Origin: Ilumatobacter sp.
Lineage (GTDB): Bacteria; Actinomycetota; Acidimicrobiia; Acidimicrobiales; Ilumatobacteraceae
Assembly: GCA_018666235.1 (NCBI GenBank)
Contig: JABJAB010000049.1
Location: 1-13,421 of the forward strand
Length of the DNA: 13,421 bases
Direction: 5' to 3'
The notes below the pieces were generated by a model that had not been told where the DNA came from, searched no databases, and saw only the letters and a program-made list of their open reading frames with translations. Every line of letters begins with the position of its first letter. Position 1 is the stretch's first letter. Positions 1 to 7,130 of the stretch are shown piece by piece. Both the position numbers and the translations under genes were made by a program.

Positions 1-450
1 GATCAGTCGCGCTCCACCGTGCAGAGCACTTGCCGCTGCGGCCAAACGTGCGTAGTCGAAATCGCGGTGGAGCCCAACCATCACCGCATCGAATGGTCCA
101 CCGTCCACCGTCCCGTCGTTGATCACAGCGACGCCCCCGCGGCTCTCAACCGCTTGCACGATTCCCGGGCCACCAGCCACGAGAACCCGCTCACCTGGCA
201 CGATCAGGAGTGCAGCGGCAGTGGATGATCTGACGATGTCGCCATCGGCACGGATTCCGACGCCAAGGAGTGCGGCAATCTGTTCCTCGACGCGGGCAGC
301 CGAGTTGTTCGTTACGAAGACCACTCGACGACCAGATGCTCGAAGTCGGGCAACGGCATCGGACGATCCCGGAATCGGCTCGCGGGCCAGCCAGACCACT
401 CCATCAAGGTCGCACAGCACCGTGCGCATGGAACCCATATTGTTGTCCAT
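1..450 (-). CDS. HAD-IIA family phosphatase, 3' end beyond the window
   Basis: The reverse strand is open from an ATG at 450 to the window edge (150 codons, no stop). The product carries HAD motif I as CDLDGVVW (residues about 13-20), motif II as VFVTNNSAAR, and a cap-domain stretch GPFDAVMVGLHRDFDY. This order is typical of the HAD-IIA branch (NagD, phosphoglycolate and p-nitrophenyl phosphatase relatives), which are Mg-dependent cytosolic phosphatases of about 260-340 residues. The window ends inside the cap, so motifs III and IV are not visible and the substrate cannot be stated. In-frame starts also exist at 492, 453 (GTG), 438 and 429. None has a clear Shine-Dalgarno, and 450 or 429 best fits a family that begins just before motif I. 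The gene is divergent from the DUF1015 gene at 502. The family is certain; the start is not. Confidence 0.85.
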   Translation of the reverse strand, partial: MDNNMGSMRTVLCDLDGVVWLAREPIPGSSDAVARLRASGRRVVFVTNNSAARVEEQIAALLGVGIRADGDIVRSSTAAALLIVPGERVLVAGGPGIVQAVESRGGVAVINDGTVDGGPFDAVMVGLHRDFDYARLAAAASALHGGARLI

Positions 451-501
451 CACGCGTAGATCGTTGCACCCGAGGCAGTCCAACACTGGCATGCTGGGCT
501 G

Positions 502-1683
502 GTGCCACGCTTCACTCCATTTCCAGCTCTCCGCTACTGCGATCGCACTATCGACGACGTGATCGCCCCGCCCTACGACGTGTTGTCCGAGGCCGACATC
601 GACGCACTCAACGCGCGCAGCACGTTCAACATCACGCACGTCGACGTACCACGCGAAACCGCCGGTCCCCAGAGGTACACGCGCGCAGGCAACGTGCTTC
701 GCGAGTGGATCGACGCGGGAGTGGTCGACTTCGACGACTCCCCCACCTTCACGATCTATCGCATGCGATTCATCGACGCCACCGGAGCCCCACGCGATAT
801 TGCCGGAGTACTCGGCGGTTTGGAAGTCGTCGACGATGGTGCCGGCGGCGTCCTTCCTCACGAACGGGTCACACCAAAGGCGTCGACCGATCGGCTCGAC
901 CTCACTCGCGCCACCCAAGCCAATATGTCTCCGATTTGGGGTCTCTCGCTCGCCGCTGGCCTGACCGACTTGCTGGCCGAACCTGGTGAGCACTTGTCAT
1001 CGGTGACCGTTGATGGCGTCGAGCACGTCGTGGAACGTGTCAGCGACGCGGGCCGCGTCGCTGCGATCGCCGAGAAGGTCGGATCAGACGATGTCCTGAT
1101 TGCCGACGGCCATCACCGGTACGGCATCAGTCGCACCTTCCGCGATGAGGTTCGGGCCAGTGGCATCACGAACGCCCATGTCGAAGACACGCTGGCCTTC
1201 GTCAGCGAACTGGTAGCCGACCAGCTCAGCGTCGAGGCGATCCACCGGCTCTACACCGATATCGATTTCGATGGGCTTCGATCGGCACTGGGCACGTCGT
1301 TTGATCTCTCCGATGCCGGGACGCCCACGGCCGACACGCTCGCTGCGATGGAGGCCGACGGGAAGCTCTGTTTGATTGGACCCGATGGCACTGGGCAGTG
1401 GCTGACACCCAAGCTGGGCGCCTTCGATGAGGTGCGGTCACTGGATGGAGCATGGCTCGAACACGTGCTGGCCGAGGTTGCGCACTCTGTGACCTACCAG
1501 CATGGCGTGACCAACGTCGTCGAAGCCGTCACGAGCGGCGCCGCGACCGGTGCCGTCCTCATCCGCCCGGTCAGCGTCGCTGAGATCGAGCGCACCGCTC
1601 GGGAAGGTCTGCTGATGCCCCCGAAGTCGACCTTTTTCACGCCGAAACTACGGACTGGCCTGGTCGTACGCAGCGTCGTCTGA
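502..1683 (+). CDS. DUF1015 family protein
   Basis: This is a 393-residue cytosolic protein starting at a GTG. The start is chosen because the family normally opens with the sequence seen here: residues 1-12 MPRFTPFPALRY, then DDVIAPPYDVLS at about 18-30. A second family signature, IADGHHRYGIS, lies near residues 198-210, and the C-terminal MPPKSTFFTPKLRTGLV is also typical. The length matches the family (about 390-430). DUF1015 proteins are widespread in bacteria. Members are sometimes named 'HTH domain' or 'SpoOJ/ParA/ParB/repB-like', but the biochemical role is not established and I do not assign one. No obvious Shine-Dalgarno precedes the GTG. The gene diverges from the HAD-IIA gene with a gap of about 50 bases and converges on the SSB-like gene, with only 5 bases between the two stop codons. 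Confidence 0.92.
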   Translation: MPRFTPFPALRYCDRTIDDVIAPPYDVLSEADIDALNARSTFNITHVDVPRETAGPQRYTRAGNVLREWIDAGVVDFDDSPTFTIYRMRFIDATGAPRDIAGVLGGLEVVDDGAGGVLPHERVTPKASTDRLDLTRATQANMSPIWGLSLAAGLTDLLAEPGEHLSSVTVDGVEHVVERVSDAGRVAAIAEKVGSDDVLIADGHHRYGISRTFRDEVRASGITNAHVEDTLAFVSELVADQLSVEAIHRLYTDIDFDGLRSALGTSFDLSDAGTPTADTLAAMEADGKLCLIGPDGTGQWLTPKLGAFDEVRSLDGAWLEHVLAEVAHSVTYQHGVTNVVEAVTSGAATGAVLIRPVSVAEIERTAREGLLMPPKSTFFTPKLRTGLVVRSVV

Positions 1684-1688
1684 GACGC

Positions 1689-2045
1689 CTATGGAATCAA
1701 GTTCGCAGCAGCTGCAGCCAGGAGCGAACGCACACTTTTGGTACGCCGCGCCGGGAGGCAGCGCTCCGCGACCAGTTCGGTTCTGGTCTGCGTCAGGCCG
1801 CCGCTGCGGAAGAACCGCCGCTGGACCCGGCCGGTCACCACGACTTCCTCACCGGCGACAAGAGCACCGACGGCGGCAGCTGACGGATTGCGCCATGCCA
1901 CCGGCACCGAAACATTGGCTGCCCGTCCGTCGTGTTCGACGCAGGTGCTGAGGTCGAACTGAACGATCAGGTCGCCGCTGGCCAGTTCGCGGTGAATGGG
2001 CTCGTTGGACATGATGCCGCTCACGACGGCAAGATTGATCTGCAT
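1689..2045 (-). CDS. Small single-stranded DNA-binding (OB-fold) protein
   Basis: This leftward gene encodes 118 residues beginning MQINLAVVSG. It contains a compact OB-fold: two strands near the N-terminus, FDLSTCVEHDGRAANVSVPVAW in the middle (about residues 31-52), and a strand pair GEEVVVTGRVQRRFFRSGG (about 65-83). A short arginine-rich tail follows. This is the small actinobacterial SSB-like type, shorter than the replicative SSB (about 160-180 residues) and lacking the acidic C-terminal tip that recruits repair proteins. It is expected to bind single-stranded DNA, but its process is unknown. The start at 2045 is favoured over an ATG at 2072 or the GTG at 2102 because GGGAG lies 6 bases upstream (2052-2056). 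It shares a divergent spacer with the VTT gene and is convergent with the DUF1015 gene. Confidence 0.82.
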   Translation of the reverse strand: MQINLAVVSGIMSNEPIHRELASGDLIVQFDLSTCVEHDGRAANVSVPVAWRNPSAAAVGALVAGEEVVVTGRVQRRFFRSGGLTQTRTELVAERCLPARRTKSVRSLLAAAAANLIP

Positions 2046-2051
2046 GTGGTG

Positions 2052-2056
2052 CTCCC
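2052..2056 (-). promoter_or_regulatory. Ribosome binding site that sets the SSB-like start
   Basis: On the reverse strand GGGAG ends 6 bases before the ATG at 2045. The longer in-frame starts have no comparable site, so this supports the shorter protein. Confidence 0.55.
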
Positions 2057-2122
2057 ACGGGAATCGAGTCATTCGGCGGGGAGAGTCGGTGAGCTGCACC
2101 ATATTGAGGCGCGCTCACATAG

Positions 2123-2137
2123 TTGGTTGCGAACCAA
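2123..2137. promoter_or_regulatory. Perfect palindrome, candidate operator between divergent genes
   Basis: TTGGTT-GCG-AACCAA is a perfect inverted repeat (6-base arms, 3-base centre). It lies in the 150-base spacer between the leftward SSB-like gene and the rightward VTT operon. The short spacing and position fit binding by a dimeric repressor. A chance palindrome is possible, and no confident -10/-35 pair was found around it. Confidence 0.35.
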
Positions 2138-2196
2138 ACACGAAACAGCCGTCATCGCGGAATGTCGAGCGGCAATGATCCTGTTGGGACATTCTG

Positions 2197-2973
2197 ATGA
2201 ACGCAATGCCGCATGCCGAGACTCATGCCGACGGGTCGGTGGCCCGTTGGCAAGTCTGGACGCGGCGGGGCATGGTGATGGCGATCTGGGTCGCCGCGAT
2301 CATGGCCTGGTGGCAGTACCAGACGTCGAGCGGGCTCTCAACCACAGGTGCTGCGCAGGCGTTTATCGACACCGTTGAATTCGCCTGGTGGGGCGTTGTC
2401 GCATACGTGGCGGTCTACCTTGCCCGCCCGCTCGTGTTGTTCCCGGCATCGGTCCTCACCATCGTCGGCGGCGTGCTCTTCGGCCCAGTCGCGGGCGTCG
2501 TCATCGTGATCGTCGCGTCCAATGGCTCAGCAACTCTTGCCTACCTTGTGGGCCGATTACTTGGTCACGCCCCAGGCGGCCAGGTGGGCGAACGGGGCGA
2601 TCAAGCGGCATCCTCGCTGGTCTCGCGTTGGTCGAACACGATGCGCGACAACAGTTTCGAGACCGTGCTCGTGATGCGCTTTCTGTTTCTTCCCTACGAC
2701 CTCGTCAACTACGCCGCCGGCGCACTGCGCATCCGGTACGTGCCGTTCATCATGGCCACAGCAATCGGCTCGCTGCCCGGCACGATCTCGTTCGTGCTCC
2801 TCGGCGCCTCGCTGGAACGCGTCGATCAGGGACTCGGCGGCATCGACCCCATCGCGCTAGTCCTGAGCGTTGTGATCTTCGTGAGCAGCCTCGTGATCGC
2901 ACGCGCGGCCAAACGACGGCAAGCTATGCCCAGCGCGACGCACCGTCTCTCCACAGAACCGAGCACCACATGA
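2197..2973 (+). CDS. TVP38/TMEM64 family (VTT domain) membrane protein
   Basis: This is a 258-residue integral membrane protein. After a hydrophilic N-terminus of about 25 residues come a first helix (about 26-41), a helix around WWGVVAYVAVYLARP, then the VTT core. The core holds PASVLTIVGGVLFGPVAG (about 84-101) with re-entrant-loop glycines and a second half RFLFLPYDLVNYAAGALRIRY followed by GSLPGTISFVLLGASLE. A last helix near 223-240 and a basic tail end the protein. These are the hallmarks of the TVP38/TMEM64/DedA superfamily, whose members are lipid scramblases or putative transporters in the inner membrane; the cargo here is unknown. The ATG at 2197 has only a weak GGGA about 10 bases upstream, and an ATG at 2206 is an alternative. 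Its stop overlaps the next start as ATGA, so it is translationally coupled to the flavoprotein. Confidence 0.9.
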   Translation: MNAMPHAETHADGSVARWQVWTRRGMVMAIWVAAIMAWWQYQTSSGLSTTGAAQAFIDTVEFAWWGVVAYVAVYLARPLVLFPASVLTIVGGVLFGPVAGVVIVIVASNGSATLAYLVGRLLGHAPGGQVGERGDQAASSLVSRWSNTMRDNSFETVLVMRFLFLPYDLVNYAAGALRIRYVPFIMATAIGSLPGTISFVLLGASLERVDQGLGGIDPIALVLSVVIFVSSLVIARAAKRRQAMPSATHRLSTEPSTT

Positions 2974-4391
2974 TTGGCCACGACCCCCTGACCACCTACA
3001 AGGCCGCCGTGATTGGCGCTGGCTCGGGTGGCTTGACCATGGCGACCGGTTTGTCGAACTTCGGCCACGACATCGTGCTGATCGAAGGCGACAAGATCGG
3101 CGGCGACTGCACGAACGTTGGGTGTATTCCGTCCAAGGCGTTGCTGCACGCCGCTGAAGCAGGCGTGGATGATCCATTCGCCTGGGTTCGGGCGCGGCGC
3201 GATGGGCTTGCAGCTGACGAAGACGTCGAGATGGAAACGCACGACCACATTCATCTCGTGCGCGGCTGGGCACGCCTCACCAAGTCAGAGAACGGCGCGC
3301 ACGTCGTCTGTGTGAGCGGACCCGATGGGGACGTTGAGGTCCACGCCGAGAACGTGATCGTGAGCACCGGTTCGAAACCGATCGAAATTCCGGTCGAGGG
3401 TCTCGGGCCCGAGCGCGTCCTCACCAACGAGAATATTTTCGAGATGGAGACCGTCCCCGACACCATCGTGTTGGTCGGCGGGGGCGTGATCTCCCTCGAG
3501 ATGGCTACGGCCTTTCTCGACCTCGGGAGCGAGGTTCACATCGTCGAGCTTGCAGAACGGTTGATCGGCACGGAGGACCCTCTGGTGTCGTCCACCATCG
3601 AGGCAGCGCTGCGCGTTCGGGGAGCACACACGCATACGTCGGCATCGATCGAACGCTTCGACGAGGCACTGCAGACGGCCCACCTCACCAACGGCGACGA
3701 GATTGTCGGCGTTGACAAGGTGCTGATCGGCATCGGTCGTCATCCAAAGCTCGCCGGGCTGGGCCTCGAAGATGCCGGCGTCGACCTCGCACGGAACGGC
3801 ATCATCGCCGACGACTGGGGCCGGACGTCCGTCGACGGCGTCTACGCCGTCGGTGACGTCACCGGAAATACCGCAACGACGCACGGGGCGAACTCGATCG
3901 CGCGTCGCACGATTCGAGCCATTGCGCTGCCGCTGCCCAAGATCGGGAACGCCCGAGCGCTGCCTAGCGCTGTGTACTGCCGGCCGCAGATCGCGTCGGT
4001 CGGCCTGACCATGACCGAACTCGATGCGCTGCCTGAGACGGGGCGGATTCGCCTGGTCAAGCACTTGAAGGACATCGATCGCGGGCTGACCGACGATGTT
4101 GAGCACGGCTTTGTTGCCGTCGACGCCGAACGTTTCACTGGAAAGATCCTGCGCGCCGCGATAGTCGCTCCCGATGCAGCCGAGATGATCGGCATGTTCA
4201 CGATCATGATCGACAACGGCATCGGGCTCCGCAAGCTGTTCGGCACCGTGCACCCGTACCCTGCCTACTCACAGGCAATCGGGTTCATCGCCGATGAGTT
4301 CGCCACCGCGACGTTCCGGAGCCTCCCGCGCGAATGGTGGGCAATGATGCGCGGTCGAGTCGCCAAACGTCGCAAGCGTGGCACCAGTTGA
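2970..4391 (+). CDS. MerA-like FAD/NAD(P) disulfide oxidoreductase
   Basis: This 473-residue flavoprotein belongs to the class I pyridine nucleotide disulfide oxidoreductases. It has an N-terminal FAD Rossmann loop GAGSGG (16-21), the redox pair in GGDCTNVGCIPSKALL (C47 and C52), an NAD(P) loop GGGVISLEMA, the second FAD motif VYAVGDVTG, and the C-terminal dimerisation domain. In dihydrolipoamide dehydrogenase and glutathione reductase the dimer domain supplies a His-Pro...Glu catalytic pair. Here the aligned stretch is HPYPAYSQ (428-435), so Tyr replaces the His and Gln replaces the Glu, as in the MerA-like branch. It lacks the MerA C-terminal Cys-Cys and the N-terminal metal-binding domain, so mercuric reductase activity should not be assumed. 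A basic C-terminal tail follows. The gene overlaps the VTT gene (ATGA at 2970-2973), and related oxidoreductases elsewhere are linked or fused to VTT proteins. Confidence 0.88.
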   Translation: MIGHDPLTTYKAAVIGAGSGGLTMATGLSNFGHDIVLIEGDKIGGDCTNVGCIPSKALLHAAEAGVDDPFAWVRARRDGLAADEDVEMETHDHIHLVRGWARLTKSENGAHVVCVSGPDGDVEVHAENVIVSTGSKPIEIPVEGLGPERVLTNENIFEMETVPDTIVLVGGGVISLEMATAFLDLGSEVHIVELAERLIGTEDPLVSSTIEAALRVRGAHTHTSASIERFDEALQTAHLTNGDEIVGVDKVLIGIGRHPKLAGLGLEDAGVDLARNGIIADDWGRTSVDGVYAVGDVTGNTATTHGANSIARRTIRAIALPLPKIGNARALPSAVYCRPQIASVGLTMTELDALPETGRIRLVKHLKDIDRGLTDDVEHGFVAVDAERFTGKILRAAIVAPDAAEMIGMFTIMIDNGIGLRKLFGTVHPYPAYSQAIGFIADEFATATFRSLPREWWAMMRGRVAKRRKRGTS

Positions 4392-4588
4392 GGGCGGTAC
4401 CCGCTTCGACCGTCGGTGACCTGTGGTCCCCGCAGACCGATGCAGGCGTTGTCGCTCAGGTCATCGTCACGCTGGTGGTGTTTGGTCTGCTGGTGTGGCT
4501 GGTTCGGCGTGAGAAGGCGCTGGTCCAGCTCGTCGTCGGCCTCGGTATCGTCGTGCTCGCATGGTACGGCTTCCGGACGATTCATTGA
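4388..4588 (+). CDS. Two-helix membrane miniprotein, unknown function
   Basis: This is a 66-residue protein if it starts at the TTG at 4388, whose TTGA overlaps the stop of the flavoprotein gene. An in-frame ATG at 4334 would overlap the flavoprotein by 58 bases and translate the wrong frame of its C-terminus, so it is less likely. Two hydrophobic helices are visible: VVAQVIVTLVVFGLLVWLV, then after a basic RREK turn ALVQLVVGLGIVVLAWYGF. The charge pattern puts the short turn in the cytoplasm. No family is recognised. Its place between a redox flavoprotein with a membrane partner and a sugar-phosphatase-like gene suggests co-expression, but no function can be read from that. The weak start signals make the exact N-terminus uncertain. 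Confidence 0.6.
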   Translation: MRAVPASTVGDLWSPQTDAGVVAQVIVTLVVFGLLVWLVRREKALVQLVVGLGIVVLAWYGFRTIH

Positions 4589-5397
4589 CCCGGAGACGAC
4601 CCGTCCGGCTGATCGCGAGCGACCTGGATGGCACGCTGTTCGGACCTGAGCACGCGCTCACGCCGCGCACCATTGCGGCAGTACAAGCTGCAGTTGGCGC
4701 CGGTATTCATGTCATCGCCGCAACCGGTCGATCGACCACGTCCGCGGTGCCACGACTTGCCCCCGTCGAAGTGATCGACACTGCAGTCTGCTCGAACGGG
4801 TCACTGATCCACGACCTTCCGACTGGCCACACCACTGATCGATTTCCGATCGATCCGGCAATGGTCGAGCGACTGCTCGCGTGCGTGTCGGCCATCGACG
4901 ACCGGTTTGCGTTCTGCTGGGAAACGGACCATGGCAATGGGTGGGACGATGCGTTTGACGACATCGCATTCGTGCACGAAGACCTCGGCGAAGAGCGTGG
5001 CCTTGCACGCCGCCCGATCATGTCGGACCGCACCACGAAAATCATGGTCCGCCATCCGGAGATCGAACAGGAGGAACTGCGCGAGTTTCTCGTGCCGCGG
5101 ATGGTTGACCCGTTGACCGTCTCGACCAGCGGAGTGCAGTTTGTCGAGATCACCGGCGTCGGCATCAACAAGGCAACTGCGGTGGCAGAGCTGTGCAGCC
5201 GTTGGGGAATCGATCGGCGCGATGTGGTGGCACTCGGCGACAACCACAACGACGCGGCGCTGCTCGAGTGGGCAGGCCTCGGCATCGCCATGGGCAACGG
5301 TTCATCGTTGGCCCGCTCTGCAGCTGACCTCGTGATCGGCACGAATGTCGATGACGCCGTCGCCCAATGGATCGAAGCCCTTCTCAGCAGTTCCTGA
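4561..5397 (+). CDS. Cof-type HAD-IIB phosphatase
   Basis: This cytosolic phosphatase of the Cof (HAD-IIB) subfamily has all four HAD motifs: nucleophile DLDGTLFG (D21 and D23 from this start), motif II AATGRS, the motif III lysine in TTKIMVRH, and motif IV as ALGDNHNDAALLEWAGLGIAMGN (GDNHND at about 226-231). The middle third forms the cap domain. Cof proteins hydrolyse sugar phosphates, pyridoxal phosphate, FMN or ThMP-like substrates; the specificity here cannot be read from sequence. The ATG at 4561 overlaps the miniprotein by 28 bases and gives 278 residues. A TTG at 4585, whose TTGA overlaps the preceding stop exactly, would give 270 residues and mirrors the start of the gene before. 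Both are plausible. The next gene starts 28 bases after its stop. Confidence 0.88.
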   Translation: MVRLPDDSLTRRRPVRLIASDLDGTLFGPEHALTPRTIAAVQAAVGAGIHVIAATGRSTTSAVPRLAPVEVIDTAVCSNGSLIHDLPTGHTTDRFPIDPAMVERLLACVSAIDDRFAFCWETDHGNGWDDAFDDIAFVHEDLGEERGLARRPIMSDRTTKIMVRHPEIEQEELREFLVPRMVDPLTVSTSGVQFVEITGVGINKATAVAELCSRWGIDRRDVVALGDNHNDAALLEWAGLGIAMGNGSSLARSAADLVIGTNVDDAVAQWIEALLSSS

Positions 5398-5425
5398 ACG
5401 GCTCGCGAATGCAAGTATCAGCGCC

Positions 5426-6418
5426 ATGTCCGATACGTCGACCACTCCCCTGCGCTGGGGAATCGCATCAACCGGCGGTATCGCCGAGCAGATGACCCGA
5501 GCACTTCGCACGTTGCCACATGCCGAGGTTGTTGCGGTCGGCTCGCGATCCCAAGAGTCAGCTGATCGGTTCGCGTCCGAGTTCGACATCGAACGCGCCC
5601 ATCCGTCGCACACCGATCTCTGCGCTGACCCGAACGTCGACATCATCTATGTTGCGTCGCCGCACAGCGAACACCACGATATGACGATGGCCGCGCTCAA
5701 CGCCGGCAAACACGTCGTGTGCGAGAAGGCCTTTGCGCTCAACGCGGCCGAGGCCGGGGAAATGATCGACTCGGCGCGTCGAAACAATCGGTTCCTGATG
5801 GAGGCAATGTGGACATGGTTCATTCCTGCCGTCGTCGACATTCGCCGACGAGTCAACGCCGGCGAGATCGGCGAGATCGTCAGCGTCGATGCAGACTTTT
5901 GTTTGGACATCTCTGATCCCGACGGTCGCCACCGCCAAGCCGATCTTGCCGGCGGCGCGCTGCTCGACCTGGGCATCTACCCGCTGACCTTTCCGTGTTT
6001 CGTCCTCGGCGAGTACCCAGATGAGGTCAAGGCGATCGGCCGGCTCACCGCCGGCGGAGTCGATGCGACTGTGGCGGGAGTTGCGGCGTTTCCGAGCGGA
6101 GCGTTGAGTACGTTCCAGACGTCGCTCGACGCGGTCAGTGGGCTCGGTGCCCGAATCGTCGGAACCACGGGCCGGATCGATGTGGACCCACCTTTCTGGT
6201 TCACCTCTTCGTTCACGGTGCACTCCCTCGGGGCTGATCCACAACACGTCGAGATGCCCAGCGAGGGCCTGGCCCACGAGGCAGCGCATGCGATGGAGCG
6301 CATTCGCGATGGCCACATTCACAGCAATGTGGTCACGTGGGATGCGACGCTGCGGACCATGCAGCTGCTTGACGAGGTACGCCAGCAGGTCGGCGTGGTT
6401 TACCCCTCGGAGCGCTAA
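5426..6418 (+). CDS. Gfo/Idh/MocA family NAD(P)-dependent oxidoreductase
   Basis: This is a 330-residue soluble dehydrogenase. The N-terminal Rossmann fold opens with RWGIASTGGIAEQM. Next come IYVASPHSEHHDMTMAALN and the family's CEKP motif as CEKAFALN (C99-E100-K101), with Ala in place of Pro. The C-terminal domain has FLMEAMWTWF and GGALLDLGIYPL (about 176-187), which resemble the dihydrodiol dehydrogenase / xylose dehydrogenase branch. Such enzymes oxidise sugars, inositols or dihydrodiols with NAD(P); the substrate here is unknown. The ATG at 5426 puts the Rossmann strand close to the N-terminus as usual in the family; an in-frame ATG at 5345 would start inside the previous gene. No strong Shine-Dalgarno is visible. 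It is the last gene of the rightward set, and its stop overlaps the stop of the convergent membrane-protein gene by 3 bases. Confidence 0.92.
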   Translation: MSDTSTTPLRWGIASTGGIAEQMTRALRTLPHAEVVAVGSRSQESADRFASEFDIERAHPSHTDLCADPNVDIIYVASPHSEHHDMTMAALNAGKHVVCEKAFALNAAEAGEMIDSARRNNRFLMEAMWTWFIPAVVDIRRRVNAGEIGEIVSVDADFCLDISDPDGRHRQADLAGGALLDLGIYPLTFPCFVLGEYPDEVKAIGRLTAGGVDATVAGVAAFPSGALSTFQTSLDAVSGLGARIVGTTGRIDVDPPFWFTSSFTVHSLGADPQHVEMPSEGLAHEAAHAMERIRDGHIHSNVVTWDATLRTMQLLDEVRQQVGVVYPSER

Positions 6419-6780
6419 AGCGAGCGACGCGAGGATGCAAACCCATAGGCCGCAGCGCCGATCCAGATGACGGCGAGCAGGATCACGATGGAGTTCGTGT
6501 AGTTGCGCGGCAAGATCGTGTCGTTGTTGAGACGATCTCCGTAGCGGCGTCCAACCGGCCACCGCATAGCGACGATGATCGCCGTGGTCCAGCCCGCCCA
6601 GCGAACCCAGAAGGGAATCGCTCGGCCGATGATCTTCGATATGAGCAAGCCGGCAACGACAGACAACGATTGCCACACGATGTCGTGGGCGATGATGCCG
6701 ATCGTGACCAAGCGAACGATGTTGAACCATTCGGCCTCGTCGTCGGAAAGCATCAGGGGCGCGCCGTACCCGATGATCAC
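6415..6780 (-). CDS. Membrane protein, 5' part out of frame (frameshifted gene)
   Basis: From a GTG at 6780 the reverse strand encodes 121 residues with about three hydrophobic stretches: WFNIVRLVTIGIIAHDIVW running into SVVAGLLISKIIG; VRWAGWTTAIIVAM; and SIVILLAVIWIGAAAYGFA. The family is not recognised. The GTG is not the true start: in the same frame the codons upstream (6781-6897) spell a repeat region and another membrane helix, YGALFWVGTLLGWVIIGYGAP, which the GTG would cut in half. A good ribosome binding site and ATG stand at 6901, but that frame stops after MNDTTR. A one-base change near the CCC at about 6884-6889 would join them into a roughly 160-residue, four-helix protein. The ATG overlaps the stop of the upstream molybdoenzyme remnant, so it may have been its membrane partner. 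Either a pseudogene or a sequencing error. Confidence 0.6.
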   Translation of the reverse strand: MIIGYGAPLMLSDDEAEWFNIVRLVTIGIIAHDIVWQSLSVVAGLLISKIIGRAIPFWVRWAGWTTAIIVAMRWPVGRRYGDRLNNDTILPRNYTNSIVILLAVIWIGAAAYGFASSRRSL

Positions 6781-6830
6781 CCATCCGAGGAGGGTGCCAA
6801 CCCAGAACAGGGCGCCGTACTTGCTGCCCG

Positions 6831-6888
6831 GGTCACCGGCTTGGTCGCTGTGTTGGTCACCGGGTTGGTCGCTGTGTTGGTCACCGGG
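6831..6888 (-). repeat. 24-base tandem repeat coding for an 8-residue unit
   Basis: Two identical 24-base units at 6841-6864 and 6865-6888 are followed by a partial third copy at 6831-6840. In the reading frame of the downstream membrane protein each unit encodes QPGDQHSD, giving a hydrophilic N-terminal tail. The unit is a multiple of three, so copy-number change would lengthen the tail without shifting the frame. Confidence 0.85.
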
Positions 6889-6897
6889 TTGTGTCGT

Positions 6898-7128
6898 TCA
6901 TCGAACAATCACCTTGACGAGCTACTTGGTTTGATTGACACCGAGCCGTGCTGGGGCAATCAGCCGGATCGGAAAGCCGTGGTCGAGATGCAACGGTTCG
7001 CCGTTGACCTGCATCGCAAGCAGGGTCTGGGCCCGCTGGGAAAGATCCTTCGACACTGTCGACGTTCCATACCGTCGACCAAGAGCGGACTCTTCCTGCA
7101 GCGACACCACGTCTAAGAGGCAAGAGAT
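6898..7128 (-). pseudogene. C-terminal remnant of a sulfite-oxidase-type molybdopterin oxidoreductase
   Basis: The reverse strand from about 7116 encodes VVSLQEES, then about 30 residues on TLLAMQVNGEPLHLDHGF, then PIRLIAPARLGVNQTK. This is the conserved end of the sulfite-oxidase-family molybdenum-cofactor enzymes (dimerisation domain, with the hallmark NGEPL..DHG..RLIAP.R.GV.QTKW). After QTK the family has Trp, but here the codon is TAG (6922-6924). The frame then continues LVKVIVR to a TGA at 6898-6900, which overlaps the ATG of the next gene. Thus only about 75 codons of a gene normally several hundred codons long remain, with one nonsense mutation. The upstream part is absent: the frame meets a stop at 7129-7131, exactly where insertion-sequence-like repeats start. 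The family match is from memory of conserved motifs. Confidence 0.7.
6910..6915 (-). promoter_or_regulatory. Ribosome binding site for the frameshifted membrane gene
   Basis: AAGGTG lies 8 bases before the ATG at 6901 on the reverse strand. It is far stronger than anything before the GTG at 6780 and supports 6901 as the original start. Confidence 0.5.
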
Positions 7129-7130
7129 TT

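Noticed and set aside
3285..4253. Long minus-strand open frame opposite the flavoprotein gene
   Set aside because: Shadow of a gene with clear FAD, NAD(P) and redox-cysteine motifs.
2970..4391. Naming the flavoprotein a mercuric reductase or dihydrolipoamide dehydrogenase
   Set aside because: It lacks the MerA C-terminal cysteine pair and metal-binding domain, and lacks the dehydrogenase His-Glu pair.
5558..6784. Long minus-strand open frame (about 400 codons) across the Gfo/Idh gene
   Set aside because: It is antisense to a gene with complete family motifs, its product is rich in Arg/His/Asp without any domain, and such frames are expected from third-position GC bias.
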